A DNA stretch of 64,000 nucleotides, taken from Acestrorhynchus altus (lineage: Eukaryota; Chordata; Actinopteri; Characiformes; Acestrorhynchidae). Every line of letters begins with the position of its first letter. Position 1 is the first letter of the stretch. Made by a program: the position numbers and the translations under genes. The stretch lies in contig CM067505.1 of the NCBI GenBank assembly GCA_034509495.1, positions 13,973,704-14,037,703 on the forward strand, read 5' to 3'. The notes beneath the pieces are model-generated. The model had not been told where the DNA came from. It saw only the letters and a list, made by a program, of their open reading frames with translations, and ran no database searches. Below are positions 47,226 through 59,595 of the stretch, piece after piece.

Positions 47226-48180
47226 ATGCTGTGATTCTGTAAAAACATATTTTTCCAGATGGTTAAAATCTCATACATTGTAATGTTAGTTCCTAACATT
47301 AGTAATTTTGTTGAGGGTAAACTGGCTTTCAATTCTAGCACCAAATCCTGCTTTATAGAATTTAAACCAGTATTGTGTGAGAATTGTTATTTCCTTCTCC
47401 TATCAGAAAGTATATTTTTTTGTTTGAGACAGCCCTAAAGGACTCTACACATGAATTTCTGGGCAAATTTAAAGACACAGAACCAGCAATGAAATTAAAA
47501 GAAGTTCACTTCACCAGTTATATAGTGCAGTTAGCATTGCACTGAGCCCAAAGTGGGATGTAGATGTCATTTTCCCTATTATAGGTCAGTGGAGCATCAA
47601 CATGATTTTGAGGTTTTTATCAAGTGAAATACAAGAATAATTCTAATGAGTATAATGAGTTCTAATGAATTCCAATGAATTCTAATTCTAATGATTGTGT
47701 TCTCTCAGTTTTAAAAGTTAATCAATGTGTTTCTTGTTGTGACTTGTGAAACTGACACAAAAAACTGATAAAGACAATATGTTTGGGTGCTCTGAGACTG
47801 ACTTATACTGAATGGCTTGGTTTATGGATTCAGCTCCAGTTTTCCACTTTCCTAAGACCTTGTAAGAATAATGTTCTGTTATCAGTTGTGTTTTTTGATT
47901 TTTGGCTAGTTTGTTCCCACCTCCCACAAACTCTTTCATATGTATTTGCTATTATGGGTTCACCCTTGCCTGGACCATAACAGGTGAACACAGTACAATT
48001 TTTTTTTTCTTTTGTGAAATTAATAACATTGCTTGACTTCTAAAGGTTGAAAAGGTCAATGAAATTGAAAAATTAGTTCACTTTCCTTTCAATTCAGCTT
48101 ATGCACCTGTCCATAAGGCTCTTCGTTATTTCCTCAACAAAGACCTCCACTGCATCTGCGATTTGGCAGCTCCTCTCAGG
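47226..48180. other. Unique AT-rich DNA
   Basis: A short degenerate TTCTAATGAA-type tandem lies at 47640-47695. No gene recognised. Confidence 0.4.
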
Positions 48181-48298
48181 AGAGATTGGAGAGTGAGAAA
48201 GGAAGGAGAGAAAGAAAGGAGGGGGTAAGTAATGGTGACAGCAAGGGATGCGGGGGGGTATGTGAGGAGGACACTGGGATGACTTCTCTTTCTGACAG

Positions 48299-48461
48299 TG
48301 AGAACATTAGATGTGACTGCTACACAGAGTACGTGTGTGTGGAGGATATTGACACCAGGGACCCACAAACTGCACCTACACACATTCAGGCGAAACATAC
48401 TCCTATTCAAAGAGAGTGGGGACATGCAAGAATGCATTTCCACAAGAGGATGCACACACAG
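48299..48461 (+). other. Possible internal exon (163 bp)
   Basis: Bounded by a pyrimidine tract and acceptor (TTCTCTTTCTGACAG, to 48298) and a near-consensus donor (ACACAG|GTATGAGT at 48461/48462). The frame is open throughout. It starts on the third base of a codon and ends on a codon boundary, reading ...SENIRCDCYTEYVCVEDIDT... to ...KRMHTQ. The region is GC-richer than its surroundings and lacks repeats. I recognise no domain. The opposite strand also has a 119-aa frame. A host exon is plausible but unproven; chance splice sites remain an alternative. Confidence 0.3.
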
Positions 48462-48479
48462 GTATGAGTAATTTAAACA

Positions 48480-49005
48480 GCTCATATAATTGATGTGTTA
48501 CAGTGTGTATGTTCAAAGTGAAGCAAGTGATTTTGTAGAAACCAGTAGAGTAAATCCAGCCCAAAAATCCAACCCTTTTCCTTCAGCCCTTATTCCAAAG
48601 CCACTCCACAAAATGCACATGGCTTAACTTGTCACACAGAGAGTGCAGTTGAAAGGTGCAGAAATTTGGAGATGAATGTCTCATAAATACAAATAAACAT
48701 AAATATTCACAAAAACTGTTTACCGCTGTTTGTTTTAGCCAAACACCTACTCCACCTTTAAAGTTGTAAAACATAGAATTCAGTTCTCAGTCCATACACT
48801 TCTTATACTCTATAGAAATAATGCACCAAAAACTGTTTGTGACATCACAAAATAATATTTATATACATGCCTTTATTCAGTTTACAACAATTTAGCTGTA
48901 ACATGTACTGCCCCATCCTGCTCTAAGTAACCTTTTTTTTTTCAATTTTCAGTTTATCAGTTTCAGTCTTTGGTCTTAAACAGCCTACTGTGAAACCATG
49001 AAAAA
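48480..49005. other. Unique AT-rich DNA, no gene seen
   Basis: No motif, element end or tandem repeat recognised. The minus-strand frame at 48583-48774 has no recognisable feature. Confidence 0.4.
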
Positions 49006-49009
49006 TTCA

Positions 49010-49544
49010 GAGTGGTTTCTATGATGGAGAATCCTCCAGGCCCTGCCACAGCAAAGCAGCCCCAAACCATGCCTCTCCCACCTCCATACTTCACAGCTGA
49101 TATGACATTCTCATGCTCAAATGCTGTTTGTTAGATACATTCATTGTATTGTTTATGCATCCTGTGGTCTGCTCTTGAGCTGAACTTGCTAGGATGGCCT
49201 GACCGGAAACTTGTTGGCAGTTGTTTTAATTGTCATCCACTTGTAAATTATTTTCTGGACAGTGGAATGGCTGATTTCTACTTGTTTTGAGATCTTTGTA
49301 AATCATTGATCCATATGCATCTACAAACATCTCAAGGCCACAGAGAGCTCTTTGGATCTCTCCATGGTGATACCACTCATTTCAGGAGCAAACCAAAATA
49401 ATGTCTGAAGTTTAAATAGCACAGCCTCCTGCAAAGTCTTCTCTAATGATGGTCTAATCATTTGCAGCTGATGTGGTGCACATGATTCTAATTTTAGACA
49501 TTTTAAGTAGTGTGACACTGTAATAAGTAATGTAGGGGTGTTTT

Positions 49545-49545
<1 letters not shown>
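49010..49545 (-). pseudogene. Tc1-like transposase fossil
   Basis: The sense is minus. The stretch 49020-49110 ('gatggagaatcctccaggcc', 'ccccaaaccatgcctctccc') is the complement of the catalytic MVWG-like region in a fish Tc1 family. 49200-49420 continues towards the DNA-binding half ('agctctttggatctctccat'). No frame survives. Confidence 0.5.
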
Positions 49546-49707
<162 letters not shown>

Positions 49708-49709
49708 AA

Positions 49710-50297
49710 CACAACTGAAACATGATTATATCCCAGATAGAGACATCCACCAACCAGCATTTGATTTTACACATGTTGTTACAGCAGCATGGTAAGTTAA
49801 AAATACATCTATATCTACTTCATAATCAATCAGCACTTGATAAGGTGTCTTTTTAAACATTCCCTTAACAATTACTGGAACAAAGCTGTAAATACAAAGC
49901 CGAGCTTGACATAGAATGCTACATTATTGTGGTTTGGATCTTAGGTGTGGGTTTGGTACTGTTTTTTTTTAATATGTGTTAATTTGCTGCTAAGTCTTTA
50001 ATCCATGTTCTTTTGAACTATTTTATCTCAGAGGCAGTTACTAGAGAAAGAGTGGGCAGATGTGTCTCTTGTGAAAAGGCCATAGGGAGACTGTGACCCA
50101 CTTTATAAAATAGTAATGTATTAGACAGAGGGACTTATATTTCAGAAATCCAGTGTGAGAAAATACAAGTTAGTAAGTTAGTTGGGGGGGGGGGCATTTA
50201 GACAAAAAAAAATTAAGTATATTCAACTGATCAAACCTAGCAGTCATGCAGACATGTGAAGGCTTTAATCTCTGTACTCAGAAATAAATTCAAAAGC
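49710..50297. other. Unique AT-rich DNA
   Basis: A G12 run at about 50183. No gene recognised. Confidence 0.4.
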
Positions 50298-50496
50298 ACA
50301 ACCAATCATCATTTACACCCAGTTATAGAAGAGCGATTTTAATGAGTTGAGGCAGGTTGCATGTCTGAGAGAGTTATTGCAGGGGATTGCAGGGAAGCAT
50401 GGGGGGAGGATTCAGTGCTAGTAAATGTTAGTAAATCAGTACATTCTGATGTAAGAAGTACATTCTCTTGAAAACCATATTTATTTCAAATTAATT
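50298..50496 (+). repeat. Left arm of a 4-kb inverted repeat
   Basis: Begins ACAACCAATCATCA and contains 'gagagagttattgcagggga'. It aligns, reversed, with 54112-54310 over nearly its whole length with scattered differences and one gap. Confidence 0.85.
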
Positions 50497-50604
50497 AGCT
50501 TGATTATGTTATAGCGCTTACTAAAATCATTAGGCCATGATGAGGTTGACATCAAGCTCAAAACTGGCAGCATTTAAGTCTGTTAAGTATTCTTAACCTT
50601 TTAC

Positions 50605-53600
50605 GAATTTGTCTCTCCAGTACCCTTGTGAAGACTTTCCTGGGGAGGCTAAGAAGTGTGATCCCCTGCAACACACTCTCCAATCCCCCTTTTTAAACAG
50701 GGGAACCACCACCCCGGTCTGCCACTCCAGGGGCACTGTCCCCGTCTGCCACGCGATGATTCAGAGGCGTGTCAGCCAAGACAGCCCAACAGCATCTAGA
50801 GACTTGAGATTCTCCAGGCGGATCTCATCCATCCCCGGGACCCCACCACTGAGGAGCTTGCAGACCACTTCAGTGACTTCGGCCCAGGTGATGGGTGAGT
50901 CCACCTGAGAGTCCTCAGCCTCACCTTCTTCATTGGAAGGCATGAGATTGAGATTGAGGAGATCCTCAAAGTATTCCTTCCACCACCCAATGATACCCCC
51001 GGTCGAGGTCAACAGCTCCCCACCTGTACTGTAAACAGTGTTGGCATGGTACTGCTTCCCCCTACTGAGGCGACAGACGGTTTCCCAGAATCACTTCGGG
51101 GCCAACCGATAGTCCTTCTCCAAGGCCTCCCCAAACTCCTCCCAGCACCTGGGTTTCGCCCAAGCAGCAGCACGCTTAGCCTCCCGGTACCTGTTGGCTG
51201 CGTAGGCTACGGGGAGAAACTGGAGACTCAGTTCACACAGAGTGACTCCAGAACCCTATGTTGAGGACTATGGACAATCACAGACTATAAAAGCTTGTCC
51301 TGGAGCTCAGTGAGAGCGGACATGTCTCTGGCGAGTGAGTTCAACAACTTCTGCGGTCACTTCAGGGCTGCTGGCAGCGCAGCCGGTGGCACATGTGCAG
51401 AAGCACTCAGAGGAACGCCCTCGTTCATCATCACTGAGAGAGATGTGAGGAAAGTGTTCAAGATGGTAAATGCCAGGAAGTCACTGGGACCTGACAGTCT
51501 ATGTGGTTGGGTGCTGAGACCTTGTGTAAATCAGCTTGCTCCTATCTTTACCATCATGTTCAACCTTTCTCTGTCACTGAGCTCAGTCCCAACATGCTTC
51601 AAGAGATCTGTGATTGTCCCTGTCCAAAAGAAACCACAGCCAGCCTGTCTCAATAACTACCACCCTGTGGCCCTCAGATCAGTCATGATGAAGTGCTTTG
51701 AAAAGCTTGTCAGAGACTTCATCACTTCATCACTACTGGACTCGCTGGACCCACTTCAGTTTGCATACCGTCAAAACCGCTCTACAGACGATACCACACT
51801 GTCACATCTGGACATTGGAAGGAATTGTTATGTCAGAATGCTGTTTGTTGACTACAGTTCAGCATTTAAAACTGGGAAACTGGTGCCTGGGCAACAATCT
51901 CATGCGCAATGTCAGTAAAACCAAGGAGCTGATAGTGGACTGCAGCTATCGGTGCAGAAGTAGAGATAGAGTAGAAAGTTTCCAATACCTTGGAGTCAAC
52001 ATCTCACAAGACCTGACCTGGCAAAGAAAGCCCGACAGCATCTCTACTTACTCAGATGCCTTAGGGACTTCAGACTGCCCTCCACGTTACTGTGGAACTT
52101 CTACTCTTGCACCATTGAGAGCATCCTCATGAAAAACTCCATGGCCTGGTTTGGAAACAGCACCAAACAGGACAGACAGACCCTGCAGAGAGTGGTGCAC
52201 TCTGCTGAGCGCATCATGAGTACAATACTTCCAGATCTGCAGTCTATCTATAACAAGCGGTGCTGGTCAAAAGCCATGAAGATCGTGAAGGGCCTTTGCT
52301 GCCATCAGGAAAGCAGTTCCACTCACTGAGATCCACCACAGAAAGGATGAGACTGAGCTTCTTCCCTCAAGCTATTCGTACTCTGAACCAGATCCAACTT
52401 TCTTTTTAACCCAATCCCACATCTCACATATTGAACCACAAGTCACCATCAGACTCACATATTCACCAACACTCTATTTATACAACATTATGTAGCAAGA
52501 CCTTGCACTTGGCAGTTTATACACCTCTCCACCTCTCAGCGTTCCTACACAACTGGAACTATTCACACACCTACCTCCACTAAATTATTTCCTTATTTCC
52601 TTCCTCATAATCACTTAGTCTCAGAGTTACTTTTATTATTTATTTATTTTCTACTCAGATTGCACACATTTATTCTGCTTATTCTGTTTATTCTGTTTAC
52701 CCTCTCCCCACCTTCTCCCTTCCCCCCTATTGATCTGTGGGTGCAGACAGATGTAAAAAAAAAGCCTTTCACTGCATGTTGTACTGTGTATAACTATGTA
52801 CGTGATGAATAAATTGAACCTTGAACCTTGAACCTTGAAGACCCAAAGGCCAACATGGCCCAATAGGTCTTCTTATTCAGCTTGACTGCATCCCTTACTT
52901 CCAGTGTCTACCACCGGGTTCAGGGATTGCCACTTATGCCCACAGCTCCTGACGGCCACGTCGACAATGGAGGCTGAGAACATGGTCCACTCTGACTCAA
53001 TGTCCCCAGCCTCCCCAGGCAGCTGTGAGAAGCTCTCCTGGAGGTGGCAGTTGAAAGATTCTCTGACAGGGGGCTTAGCCAGATGTTCCCAGCAGACCTA
53101 AACAATATGTTTGGGCCTGCCAGGTCTCTGCAGTCTTCCCCTCCACCAGCATATCCAACTCACCACCAGCTTTGCCCCTCTCTTCACCTGAGTGTCCAAG
53201 ACATAGGGTTGGAGATCAGATGAGATGATAACCTAGATGAGATGATGGCCTAGGGCATCCTGGTGCCAAGTGCACTTATGGACACTCCTATGCTCAAACA
53301 TGGTGTTCGTAATGGACAGTCTGTAACTGGTTATGTAATCTGTCCAACAACAGTACTCCACTCGGGTTCCGATCGGGGAGGCCATTTCTCCCAATCACCC
53401 CATTCCAGGTGTCACTGTCGTCGCCTGCGTAGGTGTTGAAGTCCCCCAACAGAACAATGGAGTCCCCAGTTGGGGCACTTTCCAGAACCCCCCCCCCCCC
53501 CCCCCACAAGGACCCCAAGAAGGTCTGGTACTCCGCACAAACTACAGTCAGAGTCCTCTCTCCTACCTGAAGGCACAGTGAGGCAACCCTCTTGTTCACT

Positions 53601-54110
53601 GGGGTAAACTCCAACATGAGACGGCTGAGCTGGGGAGCTAGAAGCAAGCCCACACCATCCTGACATCTCTCACCCTGGGCAACTCCAGAGTAGTGGAGGG
53701 TCCAACCCTTCTTGAGGAGTTGGGTTCCAGAGCCCAAGCTGAGCATGGAAGTGAGCCCGACAATCTCTAGCCGGTATCTCTCAACCTCCCGCACAAGCTC
53801 AGGCTCCTTCCCCCCCAGCAAGGTGACAGTCCACGTCCCAACAGCTAGCTGCTGTGTCCTGGGATCAGGCTGCCAAGGACCCCACACCCGACTGTCACCC
53901 AATCCACAAGGCACCCAACCCCAATGGTTTCCTCTGTGGGTGGTGGGCACACAGGAGTACTGGCCCATGTTGCCTCTTTGGGCCCTTCACCTTGGAACTG
54001 TTTGCCATGGAAAACCCTGACAGGGGGATAAAACCCCTGGGCAACATAGCTCCTTGGATCATTCTGGCATTCAAACCCCTCCACGGTAAGGTGGCAGTTC
54101 AAGGAGGTGA
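50605..54110 (-). pseudogene. APE-type LINE, interrupted by a Rex1-like LINE
   Basis: Minus strand. The 5' end region (54090-53970) is followed by an endonuclease frame at 53968-53294, with TWTVTLLGGKEPELVREVER, GVAQGERCQDGVGLL, VLLGDFNTYAG (the catalytic GDFN) and VIGRNGLPDRNPSGVLLLD. The protein continues in broken form to about 52845, stops at the Rex1 insertion, and resumes at about 51195 with RYREAKRAA. It goes on to GGIIGWWKEYFEDLL and SPITWAEVTEVVCKLLSG (51012-50761), then the start of RT. RT is truncated near 50605. A C-run (53490-53507) interrupts the endonuclease. I know this protein as a common teleost LINE but cannot fix its clade. Confidence 0.8.
51205..52842 (+). pseudogene. Rex1-like LINE, RT partly deleted, 3' end complete
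   Basis: The frame 51295-51918 carries RT motifs: ITERDVRKVFKMVNARKSLG, then GPDSLCG, NLSLSLSSVP, NNYHPVALRSVMMKCFEKLV, DPLQFAYRQNRSTDD and RMLFVDYSSAF. An internal deletion then joins to the KTKELIVDC block in another frame, so the APQG and YADD motifs are missing. QYLGVNIS and the C-terminal domain follow (52129-52329), then a 3' UTR ending 'gaataaattgaacc' with TTGAACC repeats (52808-52840). The left boundary is within about 20 bp of 51205. It is inserted in the opposite sense into the LINE at 50605-54110. Confidence 0.8.
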
Positions 54111-54111
54111 A

Positions 54112-54310
54112 GTTATTTATTTTGAAATGAATAAGGTATTTTGGTTTTCAAGAGAACGTTAGATTTACTAACCTTTACTACCATTGAATCCTCCCCCTTG
54201 CCTCCCTACAATCCCCTGCAATAACTCTCTTAGACATGCAAACTCCCTCAACTCATTCAAATCCCTCTTTTTTCCTCTGCTACAAAAGGGTGTAAGTGAT
54301 GATTGGTTGT
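54112..54310 (-). repeat. Right arm of the 4-kb inverted repeat
   Basis: Reverse complement of 50298-50496 with scattered substitutions. It directly abuts the 5' end of the minus-strand LINE. Confidence 0.85.
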
Positions 54311-54311
54311 T

Positions 54312-56848
54312 GTCTCCAAACTTGTTAGCCAAACTGTTTTATCTGTTTTATGAAAAGATAAAAAAAAAAAGTTTTATTCCATCCTTCAGACTCCAAAATC
54401 CAAACTAATCAAAGGGGGGGTGAGTAATGAGTGAGAAATGAGTACCATTTGACTTGCAGCGGGATTACCTTGACCAAGACCTTAACTTGTGTGCACACTA
54501 CTGGTGAAAAAAGCCCAGTCTCACATCCTCATCCTGATTTTTCTTTTCCAAGTAGCCTCAAGCAATTATTGCATTTTACAGTGTTAACTAAAGTCAAGGA
54601 AGGGCATAGAGTGATCTCAACAGCCATCCATAAAAAAATATTTACAATTCATTATTTAAATGTAAATACACAACGTAATATAACAATATTTATCTTATTA
54701 AACCATTCAGTCTAAAATGAAATAGTCCTCTGTTTGACCTCTGGCTTAAACTCATCCATTCAGTGAACACAAACATACACACATAGTGAGGCTCTGAGCA
54801 CACATGAAGTGGGCAGCCTTCACTGCAGCACCATGGGAGTGGAGGTTTTTGTGAGACAGTGATGAGGTGTATAAGTGTATAAGCATATTTTAGGTTGCAG
54901 TCAAGCTGTAGCACTCTCACTCACCAGTGAGATTTTACAGGGTTGGCCCAGTACAGTCCCACCAGTGGAATATTACGTGTAGAACTTTCAGCTTCAAACC
55001 TTATGTAACAATCACTAGTTTACCCAGTAATCAGCAGTTTTGCCTGCCATGTAACTGATCATTTAATCATCTTGTCACACATCCTCACTGTACCATTTCT
55101 AATATGTAGAATTTGCTGATTTATCATATCATACTGTGGGCAAACACAGCTGCACTCACAAAAATGAAGCTACTTAACAGCTTCTTTTTCTAGACTTTAA
55201 TGTTCCACCTGAAATGGTGCTGACGCAATGAGTTACAGAATGTAACTGTGGCACTATTTTAAGTTGGAATATTGGCTTCATGCTGCATGATAAAAACATA
55301 GCACTCTATTTGCATAGTTTATATTGTCAACTTGAAGATGTAAGTTAGACTCAGGTATGGCACATTGGAATGGTCTAAAATGACTTTAAAGATAATGTGA
55401 ATGAGTTCTCTTAAATATTAATAGGGACAGTTCTATCCATTCATACATGTCCCTACCATTCATATGCAAACCTATGCCCTTTGCTAAAGTTAGGCTGTGT
55501 AAGCTGGAATTAAACTTGTCAACAAGTGTCAGTCTGTATTTGCTTGAATCATACTTGTTAGCTAGTTTAAAACAAAAAATCAGAATGAGTGTATATGATT
55601 AAAGCCCCTGTATACTTCTTGCAGAGACAACTGAAAAGGAGCACATGGACATCAAGAGAGACAGAGGGAGAGACACAAAGAGATCCCAAATTATCCCAAA
55701 TTTGATATCATTATGCTTGTATTTGGCAGCATTCACATCAGTTTTTTAGCAACCACAAACAGAACAGACTGTCTTTATGGCCAGTCCATACTTGATTAAA
55801 GCTTCAAATAAAGGCTTTAGCCAAAATGTGCTATGACATGTAATTATTCATAGCAAACTCCAACGGGCTACTTACTGATGTAAGCATGTATTTCCAAATA
55901 CAAGCATCTCTTTTTCCAGCTACCTTGACATGCTTGTTATCTGTTTTGACAACTGTGATCAACAAAGAATATGCCAGCTGGGACCTCAGTCTCAGAAATG
56001 TAAGACTGAGTTCTTGGACACATACAAAACAAAACAGTGATCTATCAGCTGAGAATCCTTGCATCTTCATAATGTAGGGTTCTAATAACAAGACGTTTTC
56101 TCTTGTTTAATTAAGTGTTCTTGATGCTTTTTCCCACAGTGCAGTGACTCAGGAAGGACAGAGTTTGGCAGTTTTAGAGGTCATCACTAGAGAATGATTA
56201 ATTACAACACAATACAAGCTTCCATGGTAAAGATCTTGGTTACCATGGCAGAACTTCAGTCACTGAGCAGACCCAAAGTACAAGCACAGAACTGAAATTA
56301 CATCATTTAATTTTCCATCACCTGAACTTATTGGTGTACTCTTCCTCAAAAATGTAAGCAAAATACAAATAAGCATACACCAATGAGCCTTATGATTAAG
56401 ACCACTCAAAGATGAACTGGGATTCATGCTAGACAATAACTAAACAATCCATTTTCATGGTTGTTTGGTGGATGCAGGAGAAAACCTGAGTGACTTTGAC
56501 AATAACAAAAAGGTTATGGCCATAGAATTGGGTTGGAACATCTCCAATATGACAATGCTAACAAACACCACTGAGGCTCCAAGGACAGACAAATCAATCT
56601 ATGGTAGTATAAACCTCTCATGTTTCTTTTGTAACCATCAATAAAGAATTCATACATATAGCACATCCCAACATGCCCTGTCAATGTAATATAAATGTAA
56701 TAAACCCTGGCAATGTCAAATAGTCTAGGACCTTGCTCAGTAATCAGACATTGTAGAGAAAAATGTATAAAACATTGTGTCTTCATAAAATTTTACAGAT
56801 TTTTTTATGTACGGACTGCATTTAAACTAGCTGTGTTTTAAGCTTTCC
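54312..56848. other. Unique AT-rich DNA
   Basis: About 2.5 kb with no recognised gene or element. Confidence 0.4.
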
Positions 56849-56849
56849 A

Positions 56850-57641
56850 ACAGGCATCAGATAGCCATAACATTATCATTATCTATATTTAACCACAACA
56901 GTACCTATTGTAACAGCTCTACTGACCACACAGGCGTACGTTGCTATTCTACAATTACAGACTGTAGTCCATCTGTTTCTCTGCATATTTTATTCTCCTT
57001 TCACCCAGATCTTCAATGGTGGGGACCCCATAGAACCACCACAGAACAGGTATTATGTGGGTGGTGGATCATTCTCAGCACTGCAGTGACACTGACATGG
57101 TGATGGTGTGTTTTTGTGTGTTGTGCTAGTATGAGTGGATCAGACAGCAATGCTGCTATAATATTTAAACCTGTCAGTGTCACTGCTGGACTGAGAATCA
57201 TCAACCAACCAGAAATATTCAGCCAACATTGTCCTGTGGGCAGCATCATGTAACTACTGATGAAGAAGTACAAAATGACCAACACAAACTGTGCAGAAAC
57301 AGATGAGCTTCTGTCTCTGACAGAAGGTGGAATGTTTAATAGAGTGGAGTGTGTGTGTGGCCGCAGTGTTTAAACACTCTAGAAGCATTGCTGTGTCTGA
57401 TCCACTCATTCCAGCGCAACACACACTACCACTGTGTCAGCCACACTATACGTACTCTGTGAGGTCCTCACAACTGAAGAATAGACAGTCCAAACAAAAC
57501 AAAGAAAGCAAAGAAACAGACAGACTACAGTCTTTAACTATAGAAATAAAAATTACTGTGTGGTCAGTGGAGATAATACAATAGGTAGTAGAGGTAGAGT
57601 CAAAAACGTGGTTATAATGTTGTGGCTGATCGGTGTATATC
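56850..57641. mobile_element. Foldback-type non-autonomous DNA element
   Basis: The left end '...cagatagccataacatta' and the right end 'aatgttgtggctgatcggtg' are inverted relatives. Inside, 'tggatcattctcagcactgc'-type and 'gatccactcat' blocks recur in inverted orientation, so the halves can pair imperfectly. I recall the same arrangement as a common fish repeat. No transposase. The class (Tc1-like or other) is uncertain. Confidence 0.65.
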
Positions 57642-58278
57642 CAGAAAGAGAATGTTTATTTGTGTGTTCAATTATATTTTGCAGGTTATGTTGAAATGTA
57701 TGTCGTCTGCATGTACTTGTTCTTGTTTGCCGTAGGCTCCAATTAGAAGTCAACTCTCAGTGGAGATAATTAGGAAAGATGTTACATCTCAATACAACCA
57801 CCAGTGAGCAGCAAATTATTTCTGCATAATAGGCACATAACCAAAATCATCTCATTTTTGTTTACCAACTTATATTTACATATCTCATAAGGGAGCTAAA
57901 ATTCCATTGTTCATTGTTTGATGCAACTTTTTTATAGATTTCAAAGCCTCTCAAAGATTTTAAAGCTGCTGATTTGGTATTGTCAGCAAAGTGTGGCAAG
58001 CATTATAGTTTTTCTTAGTATTATGTTGATGTATGTTTATTATAAAAATTTTCTTAAGCTCTACACTTGTTTTCTTTCATTTTTGTTCAAAACTTCTACA
58101 AAATGTGATGATATGCCTAATGTCTTGGGTAACATGCATTTATATTCACATTCATGACTTTTGTCATTTTGTCCAGAGTGACTTCCAGACAGAAACGTCT
58201 ACTCAGAAATTAACTGTAGCTACTGTAAACAGACTACAGTGCAAAGATACCTCTGTTTTTTCTTTCTTTCTTTGTTTT
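57642..58278. other. Unique AT-rich DNA, no gene seen
   Basis: Overlapping plus-strand frames at 57918-58157 and 58033-58395 look like hydrophobic AT-rich translations. No motif or element end was recognised before the left LTR. Confidence 0.4.
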
Positions 58279-58554
58279 GTTTATCTCCCCTTATTTTTCT
58301 TCTTATTCTGGAGCACATGTCCTGTCTCCACCCATTCCCAGCTTTGTGTGATCTGTAACCCTGCCCCATCATTATCATGTTCCAGTTTTGTCTAATGTTC
58401 TCAGGAGTGTATATAAGCCCCTTGGTCTGAGTCTGTCTTGGTCGGTCTTATTTTCTACATGTCTAGTCTTGATGGTTAGTGTTTGTAATCTGTTTAATAA
58501 ATATTCAGCCCTACTTCTGCTTCCTACCTGTTTGTTAAGTCTGCATACCTGACA

Positions 58555-59482
58555 GAAAGACTGACCCGACCGACAACCCAGCTGCTTCCATGATAGGTCA
58601 GTCTTTCTGTTTGCCGGAACCCGTCTTGCGATCCATCAGGAACCATTCAGTGCAGGGTCATAGGACCAGGACATGGCCAGCAGCTGGAGGAGGTGCCAGA
58701 GGCAGTGTGTATGGGTCGCCCCCTCATCATCAAGCAGCATCACCAAGCCGAGCTATGCCCACGCCGTGTGCTATGACCGGGAAGGCGGAGCTTCCTGTCA
58801 CCATCACAGTACAGAGGCCGGAGCTTCCCAGCAACATTGCTGCACGGAGGGCAGAACTTCTCACATGAGATCACAGTTGGGAAGACGTCACTGTCCGGAG
58901 GGCAAAGCTTCCTGACAATGTCTTTGCCAGAGTTGCGTTCCAGAAGGAAGAGCCTGCCGCCTGCATTCCTGGCCAGAAGGCGGCAGGCTCTTCCTTCTGG
59001 AATGCAACTCTGCCTGTGTTCACCTGTGTTCCTCTCATGAGGGCGGAGTTCACCGCCCTTGTTCCTGGCGAGAGGACGGAGTCCACCGCACCTGTTCCTG
59101 TTCAGAAGGTGGAGCCGGCCACCCAGGATCCTGTCATTTGTGAGCCTGTGGTCTCACAAATCTGTGTGCCTCAGCCCGAGGTATCTAAGAAGCTAACACA
59201 GAGACAATCTCGAACTGTTTCAGCCTCCAGTGACCAGATTGGCTCAAAAGAACTTTTGGGACATTAGCCAGTTCTGGGCCAATGCCCACTTCTCTGGCAA
59301 CAAGTGTCAGTCCTTGTGTCTGTATCTGTACCAGTGTTGTTTCCTGTATCTGTTCTTGTCCCTTTTCCTGTGTCTGGTTTTGTAGTCCCTGTTCCTGTCA
59401 CTGTGTATGTGTCAGTCCCGGGCCTGTGTGTTTGTTCCTGTTCCTGTGCCTAGTCCTGTTGTCTCCTGTTCATGTCTATCAT
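58555..59482 (+). other. Internal region with low-complexity frame and 31-bp hairpin
   Basis: Tandem degenerate units ('ggagggcagaacttc', 'cggagggcaaagcttcc') occupy 58780-58920. A frame at 59016-59267 reads VPGERTESTAPVPVQKVEPA. The inverted repeat 58931-58961 / 58979-59009 lies in the middle. 59223-59275 resembles 1697-1760. No enzyme motif is present, so mobility would depend on another element's proteins. Confidence 0.6.
58931..59009. repeat. 31-bp inverted repeat with 17-nt loop
   Basis: The arms 58931-58961 and 58979-59009 are complementary at all positions but one, and that one would be a G-U pair in a plus-strand RNA. The stem is GC-rich (core AGAGCCTGCCGCC). Confidence 0.95.
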
Positions 59483-59595
59483 TGTTTATCTTCCCTTGTG
59501 CTTCTGAGCACATGTCCTGTCTCCGCCCATTCCCAGCTGTGTCTGATCTGTAACCCTGCCCCATCATTATCATGTTCCAGTCTTCTCTAATGTTC

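Noticed and set aside
48126..48485. 119-aa minus-strand frame opposite the candidate exon
   Set aside because: No splice sites or motif on the minus strand, whereas the plus strand has both an acceptor and a donor; not fully excluded.
53294..53968. 224-aa frame considered as a host endonuclease gene
   Set aside because: The GDFN and flanking motifs, and continuation into RT-side sequence across a nested insertion, identify it as LINE ORF2.
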